DNA from: Chitinophaga pinensis
GTDB lineage: Bacteria > Pseudomonadota > Gammaproteobacteria > Burkholderiales > SG8-41
Length of the DNA stretch: 51,144 nt
Direction of reading: 5' to 3'
NCBI GenBank assembly: GCA_943329075.2
Contig: CALQCM020000030.1
Span: 1 to 51,144 of the forward strand
Positions 42,947 to 51,144 of the stretch are shown piece after piece. The notes beneath the pieces are model-generated. The model searched no databases. It was not told where the DNA came from and was given only the letters and a program-made list of their open reading frames with translations. The first letter of the stretch is position 1. The number at the start of each line of letters is the position of its first letter. The translations under genes and the position numbers were made by a program.

Positions 42947-45900
42947 CACTTCTTCCCCGCCTTGTCGCTTTTGTCGAGTTCGGCCGACTGCGACGAATCG
43001 AGCTTCGCCATCTGCGGATCGCTCCAGGTGCCGGTCACACTGTATTCATAGGCCGCCATCTGGTTGATCGGGTCTTTCAGCAATTTCTGCGCGACAAAGG
43101 CGGCAATGCCGGCAATCGGCCCGGCCACCAGCGCGCCGGCCACCGACAGGCTGTCCGACACGCTGGGGAACACCTTGACGCGCAGCTTCTGCGTCTCGGC
43201 ATTCAGATCGACGTCACCGCTCATCAGAATGCGCACCGCCGGCCCCTGGATGCGCAGGCTCTCGGTGTTGGCGATACCGCGGCTGACCTTCACCGCGCCG
43301 ACGATTTCATCGAAGGCCAGGCCCTCGGTGAAAATGTCGCGAAAATCGAGCGACAGGCGGCGCGGCAACGATTGCAGGCTCAGGATGCCGAGGAGTTTGC
43401 CGACACCGGGATCGAGTTTTATGAACTGGCCTTTGTTGGCTTCAATCACAAAGTTTCCGGACAGGCTCGGGTAATCGATATCGCTTGGATTGCCGTTCCA
43501 CGACAGCGGCCCCTCGAGTTTGGCGCTGCCGCGGCGTATGCCCTCGGGATAACCCATGCGGACGAGAAATTTGCCGATGTCGACGACTTCGAGTTTGACA
43601 TTGACCATGGTGCGCGGCTGGCTGAGCCAGGCCTGCCACGAACCCTCGGCCTGTATCGTCGCGTCCGGATTGACCACGCGCAGGCGCTCGATCTTCCAGT
43701 CGCGGCCGTCAGGCACCGCACTGAGTTCGAGTTTGCCGAGATTGGTCGGTCCGAGCTGAAATTGCTCGGCAACGATATCGAGCGCCGGCAGTTCGGTCGG
43801 CGGCTCCTTGTCACCCGCCGCCGGCTGGCGCGGCGCGGTGGACGGCGGAATCACCAGGTTTTTCATGCGCGCGGTGACCTTGCCGCGGCCCTGTGCGCGC
43901 CAGCCAATCTCGCCGACCAGTTCGCGCCCGACCACTGCGGTCTGCCAGTTGCCGTTCTGCACGGTGCCACTGATGGCCAGCTCGTTGAAACGGCGGCCCA
44001 TCACGTTGAGCGAGCCGAATTTGAGATCGAGGCCGGCGATATCGAACTGCGCGCCGCCGGCGGGCGCACCTTTGACGAGAGCGAGCCACTGGTCGAGATC
44101 GAATTGCTTGAGTCCGCCGGTGACCCACACACCGCGCCGCTCGGAGTCGGTGGCGGGGCTGCCAAAACTGACGACACCGCGCTCAAAAACAGAGCGCGTT
44201 GCTTCGCGCCGTCGCTGCAACTGACCCGCAACGATATTGCCGACCGCAAACAAAAGACGATCCTGCGTCGCATTGGTGACGACGCGCTCAAACCTGAACG
44301 GCAGCGTCTCGGCGGCGGCTTTTGCAAACGGCGCCGGCAGGCTGGAGGCCACGCCCTGCAAGGACGACTCCAGCACCAGATCAGCGAACTGCTTGCGCAG
44401 CACGACGGACGCCTTCCAGTCTGTCGCGCCGCTGAGCGACTGCGCGAAAAATGAATTGGTGGTGCGGCGGAAATTGTCCATGTTGATGCGCCCGGCAATG
44501 TTGATACGCGTGCCGTCGCGCAGCGTCGTCGCATTGATGCTGGCCGGCCCGCCGAGGACGTGCAGCGTGCCGTTGGACACACGCAGGCCGGTGTCGGTGA
44601 ATTCAAGCCGCGCGTTGATCTGATCTGCCGCCGGGAAAAACGCCTCGGCGCTTTCGATCGAATTGTTCAGAAACTGGTAAACACCGGCCACCCGGGTATC
44701 GCGCGGATTGCTCAACGGTATCGTCAGCTTGAGCGCGAGCTTGCCGGCGCCCTCGGCGCGCATGTCGCTCGTGAAATGGTCGATCATGCCGCCGACCGGG
44801 CTCTTCTCGATGAAGTTGAAAAATTCCATTGTCGGCCCGTCGACATCGCCGCTCACCGTCAGCGTGCGCGGCGATGTCATGACATCGGCGATTTCCGCGC
44901 GCACACGGGAGATTTTGGCGCCCAGAATGGTGCCCTCGCGCGCGATGATGTCCATGCGCCGGCCGCGAAAAGTCACGTCGGCATCCAGGTTCTCAATGCG
45001 CGGCCAGTCATCGGCGAATTCAAGGACGCCGCCGTTCAAATGCGTAGTCACCTCGAACAGGCCGCCGCGCCCCTCGGGAAACGGAAAGTCGTTGAGGTTG
45101 CCGCGCAGGCGCAGCTTGACGTCCTTCGACGTGCCGCCGAGCAGCGCCGCGCGCAACCATTGCCGCGGCCCCGGCATTTGCAGCGGCAGGTAGTGCAGCA
45201 CGCCGCGCGCCTCCAGGCGCGTCAGGTTGGCGGAGATGTCGGCGTTGCCGCGTCCTTCCGCCGCCGTCTGGTAACTGCCCGACAGACTGCCCGAAACGTC
45301 TGCATTCGAAAACGCAACCGTATTGAGTTTGATCTCGTATTGCGCGCCGTTGCGCTGCCAGCCGACCTGCGCGTTGAGCACTTCAAACGACAGCTTCTCG
45401 CTGAACAACAGCGGCAGTTGAACTGCTGCGTTTTGCGTGTTCAGATAAAGCGTGCCGCCCTTCTCGTTGCCGTCGATCTGTCCGCTGACGCCCTGAAAGC
45501 CCGGTTTGCGCCCGACCGCGTTGAGCCCCAGGTTGACGAAACGCGATTTCACGCTGTACAGCTCGGGTTGCGGCCACTCGCCAGTCCATTTGACGGCCAC
45601 ATCATAGAGGCTGCCGCGCGGCGCGTAGTGGTCGAGTTCGCGGCGCAGGGCGGCGTTGAACGGCAGATTGTCGGCAAACGCCACCAGCGGTTCGAAATCG
45701 ACCGCGTTGACCTGCAGTTCGCCGTGCGCCAGTCTGCCGTTCGCGGCGCGTTTGTAACGCAGCAGCATATCCATCGGCTGCAGGGTCAGCGTGTTGGCCG
45801 ACATGCCGAGTTTGGAAGTGGTGACTTCGAAGCCGTCGGTGGTCTGCTTCCAGCCGATACGGCCCTTGAGTTCGTCGAGCTGCAGATCGCGCACGTCGGG

Positions 45901-46782
45901 AGCAAGGCGTGTCTTCACCTGCGCGATCTGCACGTCGGCGGTGATTTCCGACGGCTCGCCCTTGTCGAGCGCCGCCCAAACGCGCACCGCGCCTGCGCCG
46001 TGCGGAAAATAAACCGGGAAATCGACCCACTCGCGCCAGGCCGCGATATCGGTGTAATCGAGCTGTACGAACAACTGGCCGTTCCATTGCGCCAGCGCCT
46101 CGACCGTGCGCCCGGTGAGATCGCCGCGGATGTCGAGCGGTGTGGCGATTTTCTCCGGCGGCACCGCGCGCAAACCGAAGCGGTGGTGCGAGCCGAAATT
46201 CTCCAGACGAAAATCAACACTGGTCAGCGCCAGCACCGGCGCCTGCCGCATTTCATCGTGCCATTTGATGGTGGCGCCATGGATGGTGATTTCATCCTGG
46301 CGCAGCAGCCAGTCGGAAAGGCCGCCGCCGTCGACACTTTTGCCCATTTCGATGCCCGCCACCGAAATGACGCCGCGCTTGTCGCGACGGATTTCAAGAT
46401 CCGGCCCGTCGATGCCGATGAGGTCGAAACGCGGCTCCCAGTGCACCAGCGACCACCACGACAGCACGCTGTTGACACGCTCAAGCCTTAACGCCACCTG
46501 CCCGGCCTTGTCGAACAACGCGAAGTCATTCAGCGTAAGCTGCAGGTTGACGCCGCTCCAGCGCCCCTCAAGTTTGCCGATGGTGACGCGCTGGCCGGTC
46601 GCCGCACTGAGGTTCTGCGCGATCGGCTCGCGGTAGTTTTCGATATTCGGCAAAAACCAGAAACGCGCTGCGCAAACGATCAGCGCAAAGACGAAACTCA
46701 GGACAAGCAGCGCCCAGCTCACCACGCGGTAAGTGAACAGCGAACTGACCCCCAGCCACCTGAAAATTTTTATGCCCGGCAC
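42946..46782 (-). CDS. yhdP: YhdP, AsmA-like outer-membrane lipid transport protein
   Basis: A 1278-residue giant inner-membrane-anchored protein, close to the length of E. coli YhdP. One N-terminal transmembrane helix (ALLVLSFVFALIVCAARFWF) is followed by IENYREPIAQNLSAATGQRVTIGKLEGRW and the characteristic long periplasmic beta-taco body; the last 250 residues contain the AsmA-like C-terminal signature (YPSLSGNFVIEANKGQFIKL, IVGAVKVSRGIANTES, GPAVRILMSGDVDLNAETQKL). The family forms bridges for phospholipid flow between membranes. It is divergent from glnE with a 64-bp gap. Confidence 0.92.
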   Translation of the reverse strand: MPGIKIFRWLGVSSLFTYRVVSWALLVLSFVFALIVCAARFWFLPNIENYREPIAQNLSAATGQRVTIGKLEGRWSGVNLQLTLNDFALFDKAGQVALRLERVNSVLSWWSLVHWEPRFDLIGIDGPDLEIRRDKRGVISVAGIEMGKSVDGGGLSDWLLRQDEITIHGATIKWHDEMRQAPVLALTSVDFRLENFGSHHRFGLRAVPPEKIATPLDIRGDLTGRTVEALAQWNGQLFVQLDYTDIAAWREWVDFPVYFPHGAGAVRVWAALDKGEPSEITADVQIAQVKTRLAPDVRDLQLDELKGRIGWKQTTDGFEVTTSKLGMSANTLTLQPMDMLLRYKRAANGRLAHGELQVNAVDFEPLVAFADNLPFNAALRRELDHYAPRGSLYDVAVKWTGEWPQPELYSVKSRFVNLGLNAVGRKPGFQGVSGQIDGNEKGGTLYLNTQNAAVQLPLLFSEKLSFEVLNAQVGWQRNGAQYEIKLNTVAFSNADVSGSLSGSYQTAAEGRGNADISANLTRLEARGVLHYLPLQMPGPRQWLRAALLGGTSKDVKLRLRGNLNDFPFPEGRGGLFEVTTHLNGGVLEFADDWPRIENLDADVTFRGRRMDIIAREGTILGAKISRVRAEIADVMTSPRTLTVSGDVDGPTMEFFNFIEKSPVGGMIDHFTSDMRAEGAGKLALKLTIPLSNPRDTRVAGVYQFLNNSIESAEAFFPAADQINARLEFTDTGLRVSNGTLHVLGGPASINATTLRDGTRINIAGRINMDNFRRTTNSFFAQSLSGATDWKASVVLRKQFADLVLESSLQGVASSLPAPFAKAAAETLPFRFERVVTNATQDRLLFAVGNIVAGQLQRRREATRSVFERGVVSFGSPATDSERRGVWVTGGLKQFDLDQWLALVKGAPAGGAQFDIAGLDLKFGSLNVMGRRFNELAISGTVQNGNWQTAVVGRELVGEIGWRAQGRGKVTARMKNLVIPPSTAPRQPAAGDKEPPTELPALDIVAEQFQLGPTNLGKLELSAVPDGRDWKIERLRVVNPDATIQAEGSWQAWLSQPRTMVNVKLEVVDIGKFLVRMGYPEGIRRGSAKLEGPLSWNGNPSDIDYPSLSGNFVIEANKGQFIKLDPGVGKLLGILSLQSLPRRLSLDFRDIFTEGLAFDEIVGAVKVSRGIANTESLRIQGPAVRILMSGDVDLNAETQKLRVKVFPSVSDSLSVAGALVAGPIAGIAAFVAQKLLKDPINQMAAYEYSVTGTWSDPQMAKLDSSQSAELDKSDKAGKK

Positions 46783-46846
46783 GGTGCGCGCTAGAATCCG
46801 GAAAGTAGTGGCAACATAATGATTTATTTCCTGATTGTAACCTGAA

Positions 46847-49567
46847 ATGTCTGCTTATAACGGCTCAGCCTCAAGCCCCGATGACAGCCCGGTCGCGCGC
46901 GCGCGATCGCTCTCCCGTTATGCGCTGCGGCTGCTCAATGCCGAGCCGGATTTACTGACCGCCGCGGACGTCGCCGTGCCGCTCGACCGTGCCGCCATGC
47001 TGTCGCGCCTCGGTGCCGGACACGCCGACGACAGCGCCCTGATGCGCGACCTGCGCGTGCTGCGCAAACACGTCATGCTGCGGCTCATCGCGCGCGATCT
47101 CGGCGGGCTGGCCGATCTCGAAGAGGTGGTGACGACAATTTCCGCGCTGGCCGAAATCGCCGTCGAGCGCGCCGTCGCCCATCTCGAAACAAGCCTTGCC
47201 GCAGACTACGGCGCGCCGACCGGCGCCGACAGCGGATCGGTCCAGCACATGCATGTCATCGGCATGGGCAAACTCGGCGGTCACGAGCTCAATGTTTCGT
47301 CCGACATCGACCTCGTCTTCGCCTACCCCGAGGACGGCGAAACCAGCGGCGCGCGACCGCTCAGCAACCATGAGTTCTTCGCCCGGCTGGGGCGGCGCCT
47401 GATCACCATCATCAATGAAATCACCGGTGACGGTTACGTTTTTCGCGTCGATATGCGCTTAAGGCCGCTCGGTGCCGACGGGCCGCTCGCCTGCAGCTTC
47501 GCCATGCTCGAAAATTACTTCATCACGCAGGGGCGCGAGTGGGAGCGCTACGCCTGGATCAAGGGCCGCGTGCTGTGCGGCGACCGCGCCACCGAACTCG
47601 CCGAACTCGCCGGGCATTTCGTCTTCCGGCGCCACCTCGATTACAGCGCCTTCGAATCGCTGCGCGATCTGCACCAGCAGGTGCGCCGCGAAGTCGAGCG
47701 GCGCGACATGCAGGACAACATCAAACTCGGGCCCGGCGGCATCCGCGAGGTCGAATTCACCGCGCAGTTGTTTCAGCTGGTGCGCGGCGGGCAGGACAAC
47801 GCCCTGCGCACGATGAACACGTTGAAGGTGCTGCCGCTGATTGCAGAGCGCAACCTGCTGCCGGCGGCGGCGGTGGCCGAATTGATGGCGGCCTACGTTT
47901 ATCTGCGCAATCTTGAGCACCGGCTGCAGTATCTCGACGACAAACAGACGCAGGCGCTGCCGGCAAACGCGGAAGACCAGGCGCTGATCGCCGCCGCCAT
48001 GAATGCCGCCGATTATGCGGCGATGTTGCGCGAACTTGACCACCACCGCGCGGCGGTGACGCGCCACTTCGATGGCATCTTCGCCGATTCGCGCGGCGAC
48101 GAGCATCCGCTGGCCACACTGTGGCATGGCGGCGAGGACGAAGCGCTGCGCGCGGCGCAGACGGAAATACTGCGCGCGGCCGGCTTCGCCGATCCGGCGC
48201 ACGCGCTCGCCGCCATCGACGGGCTGCGCAACAGCAGCCGCGTGCGCCAGATGCCCGAAGCCAGCCACGCGCGCATGGCGCGCCTGGTGCCGCTGATCGT
48301 CGAGCAGTCGGCGCAACTGCCCAATCCCGACGCCACGCTTGATCGCATGTTGCATCTCGTCGAAAGCATCAGCCGGCGCGAGTCCTACCTTGCACTGCTG
48401 CTGCAATATCCGCAGACCATCGCGCGCAGCGCCACGCTGGCCGGCGCCAGCCCGTGGGCGGCCGACTATCTGTCGCGCCATCCGATCCTGCTCGACGAAC
48501 TGCTCGATTCGCGCAATTTGCGCGAAGAACCGGACTGGCCGCGACTCGAAGCCCAACTGGCGCGCCAGTTGAACGAAGCCGGCGGCGACCGCGAACGCCA
48601 GATGGATGCGCTGCGCCACTTCAAACACGCGCAGACGCTGCACCTGCTGACACTCGATCTGGGCGGCGAACTGACGATCGAACGCCTGGCCGATCATTTG
48701 AGCGCGCTGGCCGACCTTATTCTTGCGGCGACGCTGCGCCTGACGTGGAGCGATCTGCGCGGGCGCCATTGCGAATTGCCGCGCTTCATCATCGTCGCCT
48801 ACGGCAAACTCGGCGGCAAGGAACTCGGTTATGCCTCGGATCTGGATCTGATTTTCCTGCACCAGGACCCGGCCCCCGAAGCGGCGGTCAACTACGCGCG
48901 CCTCGCCCAGCGCATGAACAGCGCGCTGTCGAGCGTGACTGCGGCCGGCGTACTCTACGAAACCGATCTGCGCCTGCGCCCCGACGGCGCCAGCGGCCTG
49001 CTGGTGAGTCCGCTTGAGGGTTTTGCGGCCTACCAGAACGAACACGCCTGGGTATGGGAACACCAGGCGCTGACGCGCGCGCGCTTCGTCGCCGGCGACG
49101 GCGAACTGGGCACCGCCTTCGAAACGCTGCGCGCGGAAATTCTGCGCCGCAAACGCGAACTCGGCGCCCTGCGCGCAGAAATCGCTTCGATGCGGCAAAC
49201 AATGCTGGACGCACACCCGAACCACAGCGGCCGCTTCGACATTAAACACGACCGCGGCGGCCTCATCGACGTCGAGTTCATCGTGCAGTATCTGGTGCTG
49301 GGCCACGCCCACCAGCACGCCGCACTGACCGGCAACATCGGCAATCTGGCGCTGCTGAAACTGGCGGCCAAACTCGGCCTCGTTGAAAAAAGTGCGGCGC
49401 AGGCGGTGCACGACGCCTACCGCCGCTTCCGCACGATGCAGCACGCGCTGCGCCTGCAGGGCGACCGTTACGCACGCGTCGAGGCCGGCGAACTCAGCAG
49501 TGAAATTGCCGCGGTAACCGCATTGTGGGACCGGGTGCTGGGCGCCCCCGCAGAGCAGCCTGTTTAA
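46847..49567 (+). CDS. glnE: Bifunctional glutamine synthetase adenylyltransferase/adenylyl-removing enzyme
   Basis: A 906-residue enzyme that adenylylates and deadenylylates glutamine synthetase under PII control. Two nucleotidyltransferase domains are clear: GMGKLGGHELNVSSDIDLVF (adenylyl-removing, about residue 140-160) and AYGKLGGKELGYASDLDLIF (adenylyltransferase, about 650-670). Each is followed by an R-DMRLRPLG or DLRLRPDGASG block and its helical GlnD-PII-like domain (GPGGIREVEFTAQL; DRGGLIDVEFIVQYLVLGHA). It is slightly shorter than the E. coli protein at the N-terminus. It converges on the cyclase gene six bases away. Confidence 0.96.
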   Translation: MSAYNGSASSPDDSPVARARSLSRYALRLLNAEPDLLTAADVAVPLDRAAMLSRLGAGHADDSALMRDLRVLRKHVMLRLIARDLGGLADLEEVVTTISALAEIAVERAVAHLETSLAADYGAPTGADSGSVQHMHVIGMGKLGGHELNVSSDIDLVFAYPEDGETSGARPLSNHEFFARLGRRLITIINEITGDGYVFRVDMRLRPLGADGPLACSFAMLENYFITQGREWERYAWIKGRVLCGDRATELAELAGHFVFRRHLDYSAFESLRDLHQQVRREVERRDMQDNIKLGPGGIREVEFTAQLFQLVRGGQDNALRTMNTLKVLPLIAERNLLPAAAVAELMAAYVYLRNLEHRLQYLDDKQTQALPANAEDQALIAAAMNAADYAAMLRELDHHRAAVTRHFDGIFADSRGDEHPLATLWHGGEDEALRAAQTEILRAAGFADPAHALAAIDGLRNSSRVRQMPEASHARMARLVPLIVEQSAQLPNPDATLDRMLHLVESISRRESYLALLLQYPQTIARSATLAGASPWAADYLSRHPILLDELLDSRNLREEPDWPRLEAQLARQLNEAGGDRERQMDALRHFKHAQTLHLLTLDLGGELTIERLADHLSALADLILAATLRLTWSDLRGRHCELPRFIIVAYGKLGGKELGYASDLDLIFLHQDPAPEAAVNYARLAQRMNSALSSVTAAGVLYETDLRLRPDGASGLLVSPLEGFAAYQNEHAWVWEHQALTRARFVAGDGELGTAFETLRAEILRRKRELGALRAEIASMRQTMLDAHPNHSGRFDIKHDRGGLIDVEFIVQYLVLGHAHQHAALTGNIGNLALLKLAAKLGLVEKSAAQAVHDAYRRFRTMQHALRLQGDRYARVEAGELSSEIAAVTALWDRVLGAPAEQPV

Positions 49568-49573
49568 TGCGGA

Positions 49574-50887
49574 CTAGGGTTTGATCAGCCCGAGCAGGCG
49601 ATAAGCCGTGATCTCGCGCTGGCCCTTGACCTTCAGGGGCTCCGGGCCCTCGAACTCATAGAGTCCGCGCAGGCGGCGGTAAGTCGTGACATCGACCAGA
49701 ATACCGCCGGTGGTCGCTTCCGTCGTCAGCCGGCTGGCGATGTTGACGGTATTGCCCCACAGATCGTAAATAAATTTGCGCACGCCGATGACGCCGGCAG
49801 CGGCCGGGCCGGTGCCGATGCCGATATGCATGCCGAGCGGCCGTCCGTCGCGCGCCTTGCGCTTGACGATGCCCTCGCGAATGTCGATCGCCATCTGCGC
49901 GATCGCCTCGGTGTATTGCGTGCTGTGGTGGTGCAACCCGCCGGCCACCATGTAGGCGTCGCCGATGGTCTTGATCTTTTCGAGGCCGTACTGGTCGGCG
50001 AGGTTGTCGAACCAGGAAAACAGTTCGTTCAGCATATCGAGCATTTCGCGCGGCGGCATTTCCTCGGCGAGCCGCGTGAAATCGGTCAGGTCGGCGAACA
50101 TCACCGTGCAATCGGCCAGACTGTCGGCGATCACGCCCTGCTCGTGCTTGAGGCGCTCGGCGATATGGCCGGGAAGCACGTTGAGCAGCAGGCGTTCGGA
50201 ACGCTGCTGTTCGGCCTGCAGCAGGATGTGTTCGACGTCGAGCGCGTCTTTGAGACGGTCCTTCTCGCGCACGAAGTAGACCACCAGCAGATAGACGATG
50301 GTCGACATCGCTGCAAAATTGAGCACGAAGAAGACAGCAATGGTCTGCAGCGGCAGGCCGCTCTGCTTGTCGGCGCCGTAGGCAAGGTAATAATCAAAGA
50401 AGCCGGAGATCGCCGTCATCACGATATAGGCGAAGAACCACGGGATCGACTCCTTCGGGCCCTGGAAGATCATGACGCCGATCGGCGCCAGCAGCGCCCA
50501 CAGCATGACGCCCGACGAGGTCACATAACTGCCGATCGACCACTGCATGATGAACGGCACGAACAGGTAAAGGCTGGTCTGGGCGAAACGGAAAAACTCG
50601 AAATTGAGCCGCCAGATGTAGATGCCGAGAGTGGTCGCAGAGACCGCCATATAGACCAGCGGTACGGTGGCCGAATACTTGATGCCCATCGCCTGGTAGA
50701 TGACGAGCCACAGCATTGACGCCGAACCCATCAGGCCGCAGGCGAAAATCAGCAGCGTCTTGTGCAGCTTTTCTTCATCGCTGTCGTCGGGACCGATGAT
50801 GCGCGCGGTGATCCTGCCACGCAATTTTTCAGCAAATGCAATCATCAGCGAACAGGTCCCAATTTCGTATTTGGCGGCACGACCCAT
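49574..50887 (-). CDS. Membrane-bound class III adenylate/guanylate cyclase
   Basis: A 437-residue protein. Residues about 45-215 contain six transmembrane segments (LLIFACGLMGSASMLWLVIY ... TIAVFFVLNFAAMSTIVYLL), then a coiled linker (REKDRLKDALDVEHILLQAE, LLLNVLPGHIAERLK) of the HNOBA type, then a catalytic domain. Metal-binding Asp appear in VMFADLTDFTRLAEE and EKIKTIGDAYMVAGG; the transition-state Asn/Arg are in YDLWGNTVNIASRL. The substrate-specifying Lys is present in EKIKTIGD, which favours ATP. GGGGTT precedes the ATG at 50887; ATG 50845 is an alternative. It could supply cyclic nucleotide to the CNB protein. Confidence 0.9.
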   Translation of the reverse strand: MGRAAKYEIGTCSLMIAFAEKLRGRITARIIGPDDSDEEKLHKTLLIFACGLMGSASMLWLVIYQAMGIKYSATVPLVYMAVSATTLGIYIWRLNFEFFRFAQTSLYLFVPFIMQWSIGSYVTSSGVMLWALLAPIGVMIFQGPKESIPWFFAYIVMTAISGFFDYYLAYGADKQSGLPLQTIAVFFVLNFAAMSTIVYLLVVYFVREKDRLKDALDVEHILLQAEQQRSERLLLNVLPGHIAERLKHEQGVIADSLADCTVMFADLTDFTRLAEEMPPREMLDMLNELFSWFDNLADQYGLEKIKTIGDAYMVAGGLHHHSTQYTEAIAQMAIDIREGIVKRKARDGRPLGMHIGIGTGPAAAGVIGVRKFIYDLWGNTVNIASRLTTEATTGGILVDVTTYRRLRGLYEFEGPEPLKVKGQREITAYRLLGLIKP

Positions 50888-51008
50888 GCATCAACCCCGG
50901 CACCCCGCTCGTCCATTGCAACCGCAATTATGAGAGGCCCGGGTTGATTTCTGCGGAACGGCAATGTTACATCAATCCCTTGTGCGGTCAAGGAAGAGCA
51001 TTATCCAG

Positions 51009-51058
51009 CGGGGTATGAGTCTGAACGGGGAACGTGATTCCAACGGGGTTTGAGTCTG
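51009..51058. repeat. Two 15-bp direct repeats before the edge ORF
   Basis: CGGGGTATGAGTCTG (51009-51023) and CGGGGTTTGAGTCTG (51044-51058) differ by one base and are 35 bp apart, just upstream of a transposase-like start. They may be transposase-binding sites in an insertion-sequence terminus. Confidence 0.5.
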
Positions 51059-51079
51059 GGGAGGTATCTGCGATCGATC

Positions 51080-51144
51080 ATGATGCGAGGCATGGTGATC
51101 GATATGAACGACCAGCAGTTGCTGACCCTAGCCCAGTTGCAGGG
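51080..51144 (+). CDS. Start of a probable integrase/transposase gene (truncated by the right edge)
   Basis: An open frame starting ATGATGCGAGG codes MMRGMVIDMNDQQLLTLAQL before the window ends. That opening resembles the N-terminus of DDE integrase-type transposases found in betaproteobacterial insertion sequences, which begin near VIDMND..L.T..Q. The direct repeats just upstream fit an IS end. Only about 21 residues are visible, so the call is tentative; ATG 51092 or 51104 could be the real start. Confidence 0.4.
   Translation, partial: MMRGMVIDMNDQQLLTLAQLQ

Noticed and set aside
44560..46491. 643-residue plus-strand frame inside yhdP
   Set aside because: Antisense to a conserved gene with clear family motifs.
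47459..49444. 661-residue minus-strand frame inside glnE
   Set aside because: Antisense to the two glnE nucleotidyltransferase domains.

Overview
The window is a high-GC chromosomal segment most consistent with a betaproteobacterium (Burkholderiales/Nitrosomonadales type). The reasons are six Bug/TctC-type periplasmic binding proteins, the gene block glnE // yhdP - small ORF - nitrilase - tldD - greB - aroG, an NsrR/NnrS nitric-oxide pair, and intergenic palindromes resembling neisserial dRS3 repeats. No tRNA, rRNA or CRISPR array was recognised by eye.

Layout. 1-1150: a VapBC/FitAB-type toxin-antitoxin pair cut by the left edge, then a repeat-rich gap. 1157-4179: dienelactone-hydrolase-like enzyme, nnrS with a likely NsrR operator, nsrR, and a small unknown gene. 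4323-9325: minus-strand genes with two Bug proteins around a double-SnoaL protein, an exported beta-propeller protein and a flavin-type PPOX protein. 9417-13356: Sel1-repeat protein, two unknown genes, and two tandem ModA-like proteins without signal peptides. 13546-15156: a PilB/GspE-class ATPase whose N-terminus is a hemerythrin-like domain, the most unusual gene here. 15322-20909: an IlvD/Edd dehydratase coupled to an MFS carrier, followed by an SLC13 transporter and facing a DHDPS-family enzyme, which looks like a sugar-acid catabolic module. 20955-31082: GlcG/HbpS protein, four Bug proteins, a bicupin, a cold-shock protein, and a lyase - LeuC-like - LeuD-like operon that may cleave a branched C5-C6 dicarboxylate.

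31218-36733 holds a translationally coupled soeABC-type cytoplasmic molybdoenzyme operon (probable sulfite dehydrogenase) followed by a btuF-like binding protein. 36795-37826 is an exported alpha-carbonic anhydrase. 37854-50887 is mostly conserved core: a cyclic-nucleotide-binding protein, aroG, greB, tldD, a nitrilase-family amidase, yhdP, glnE and a membrane class III nucleotide cyclase. The last bases seem to open a transposase gene cut by the right edge.

Taken together the window mixes housekeeping genes with accessory carboxylate, sugar-acid and sulfur metabolism. Sensing themes are nitric oxide (NsrR), possibly oxygen or NO (hemerythrin-ATPase) and cyclic nucleotides (cyclase plus CNB protein). 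All functional assignments come from motif reading without database searches.
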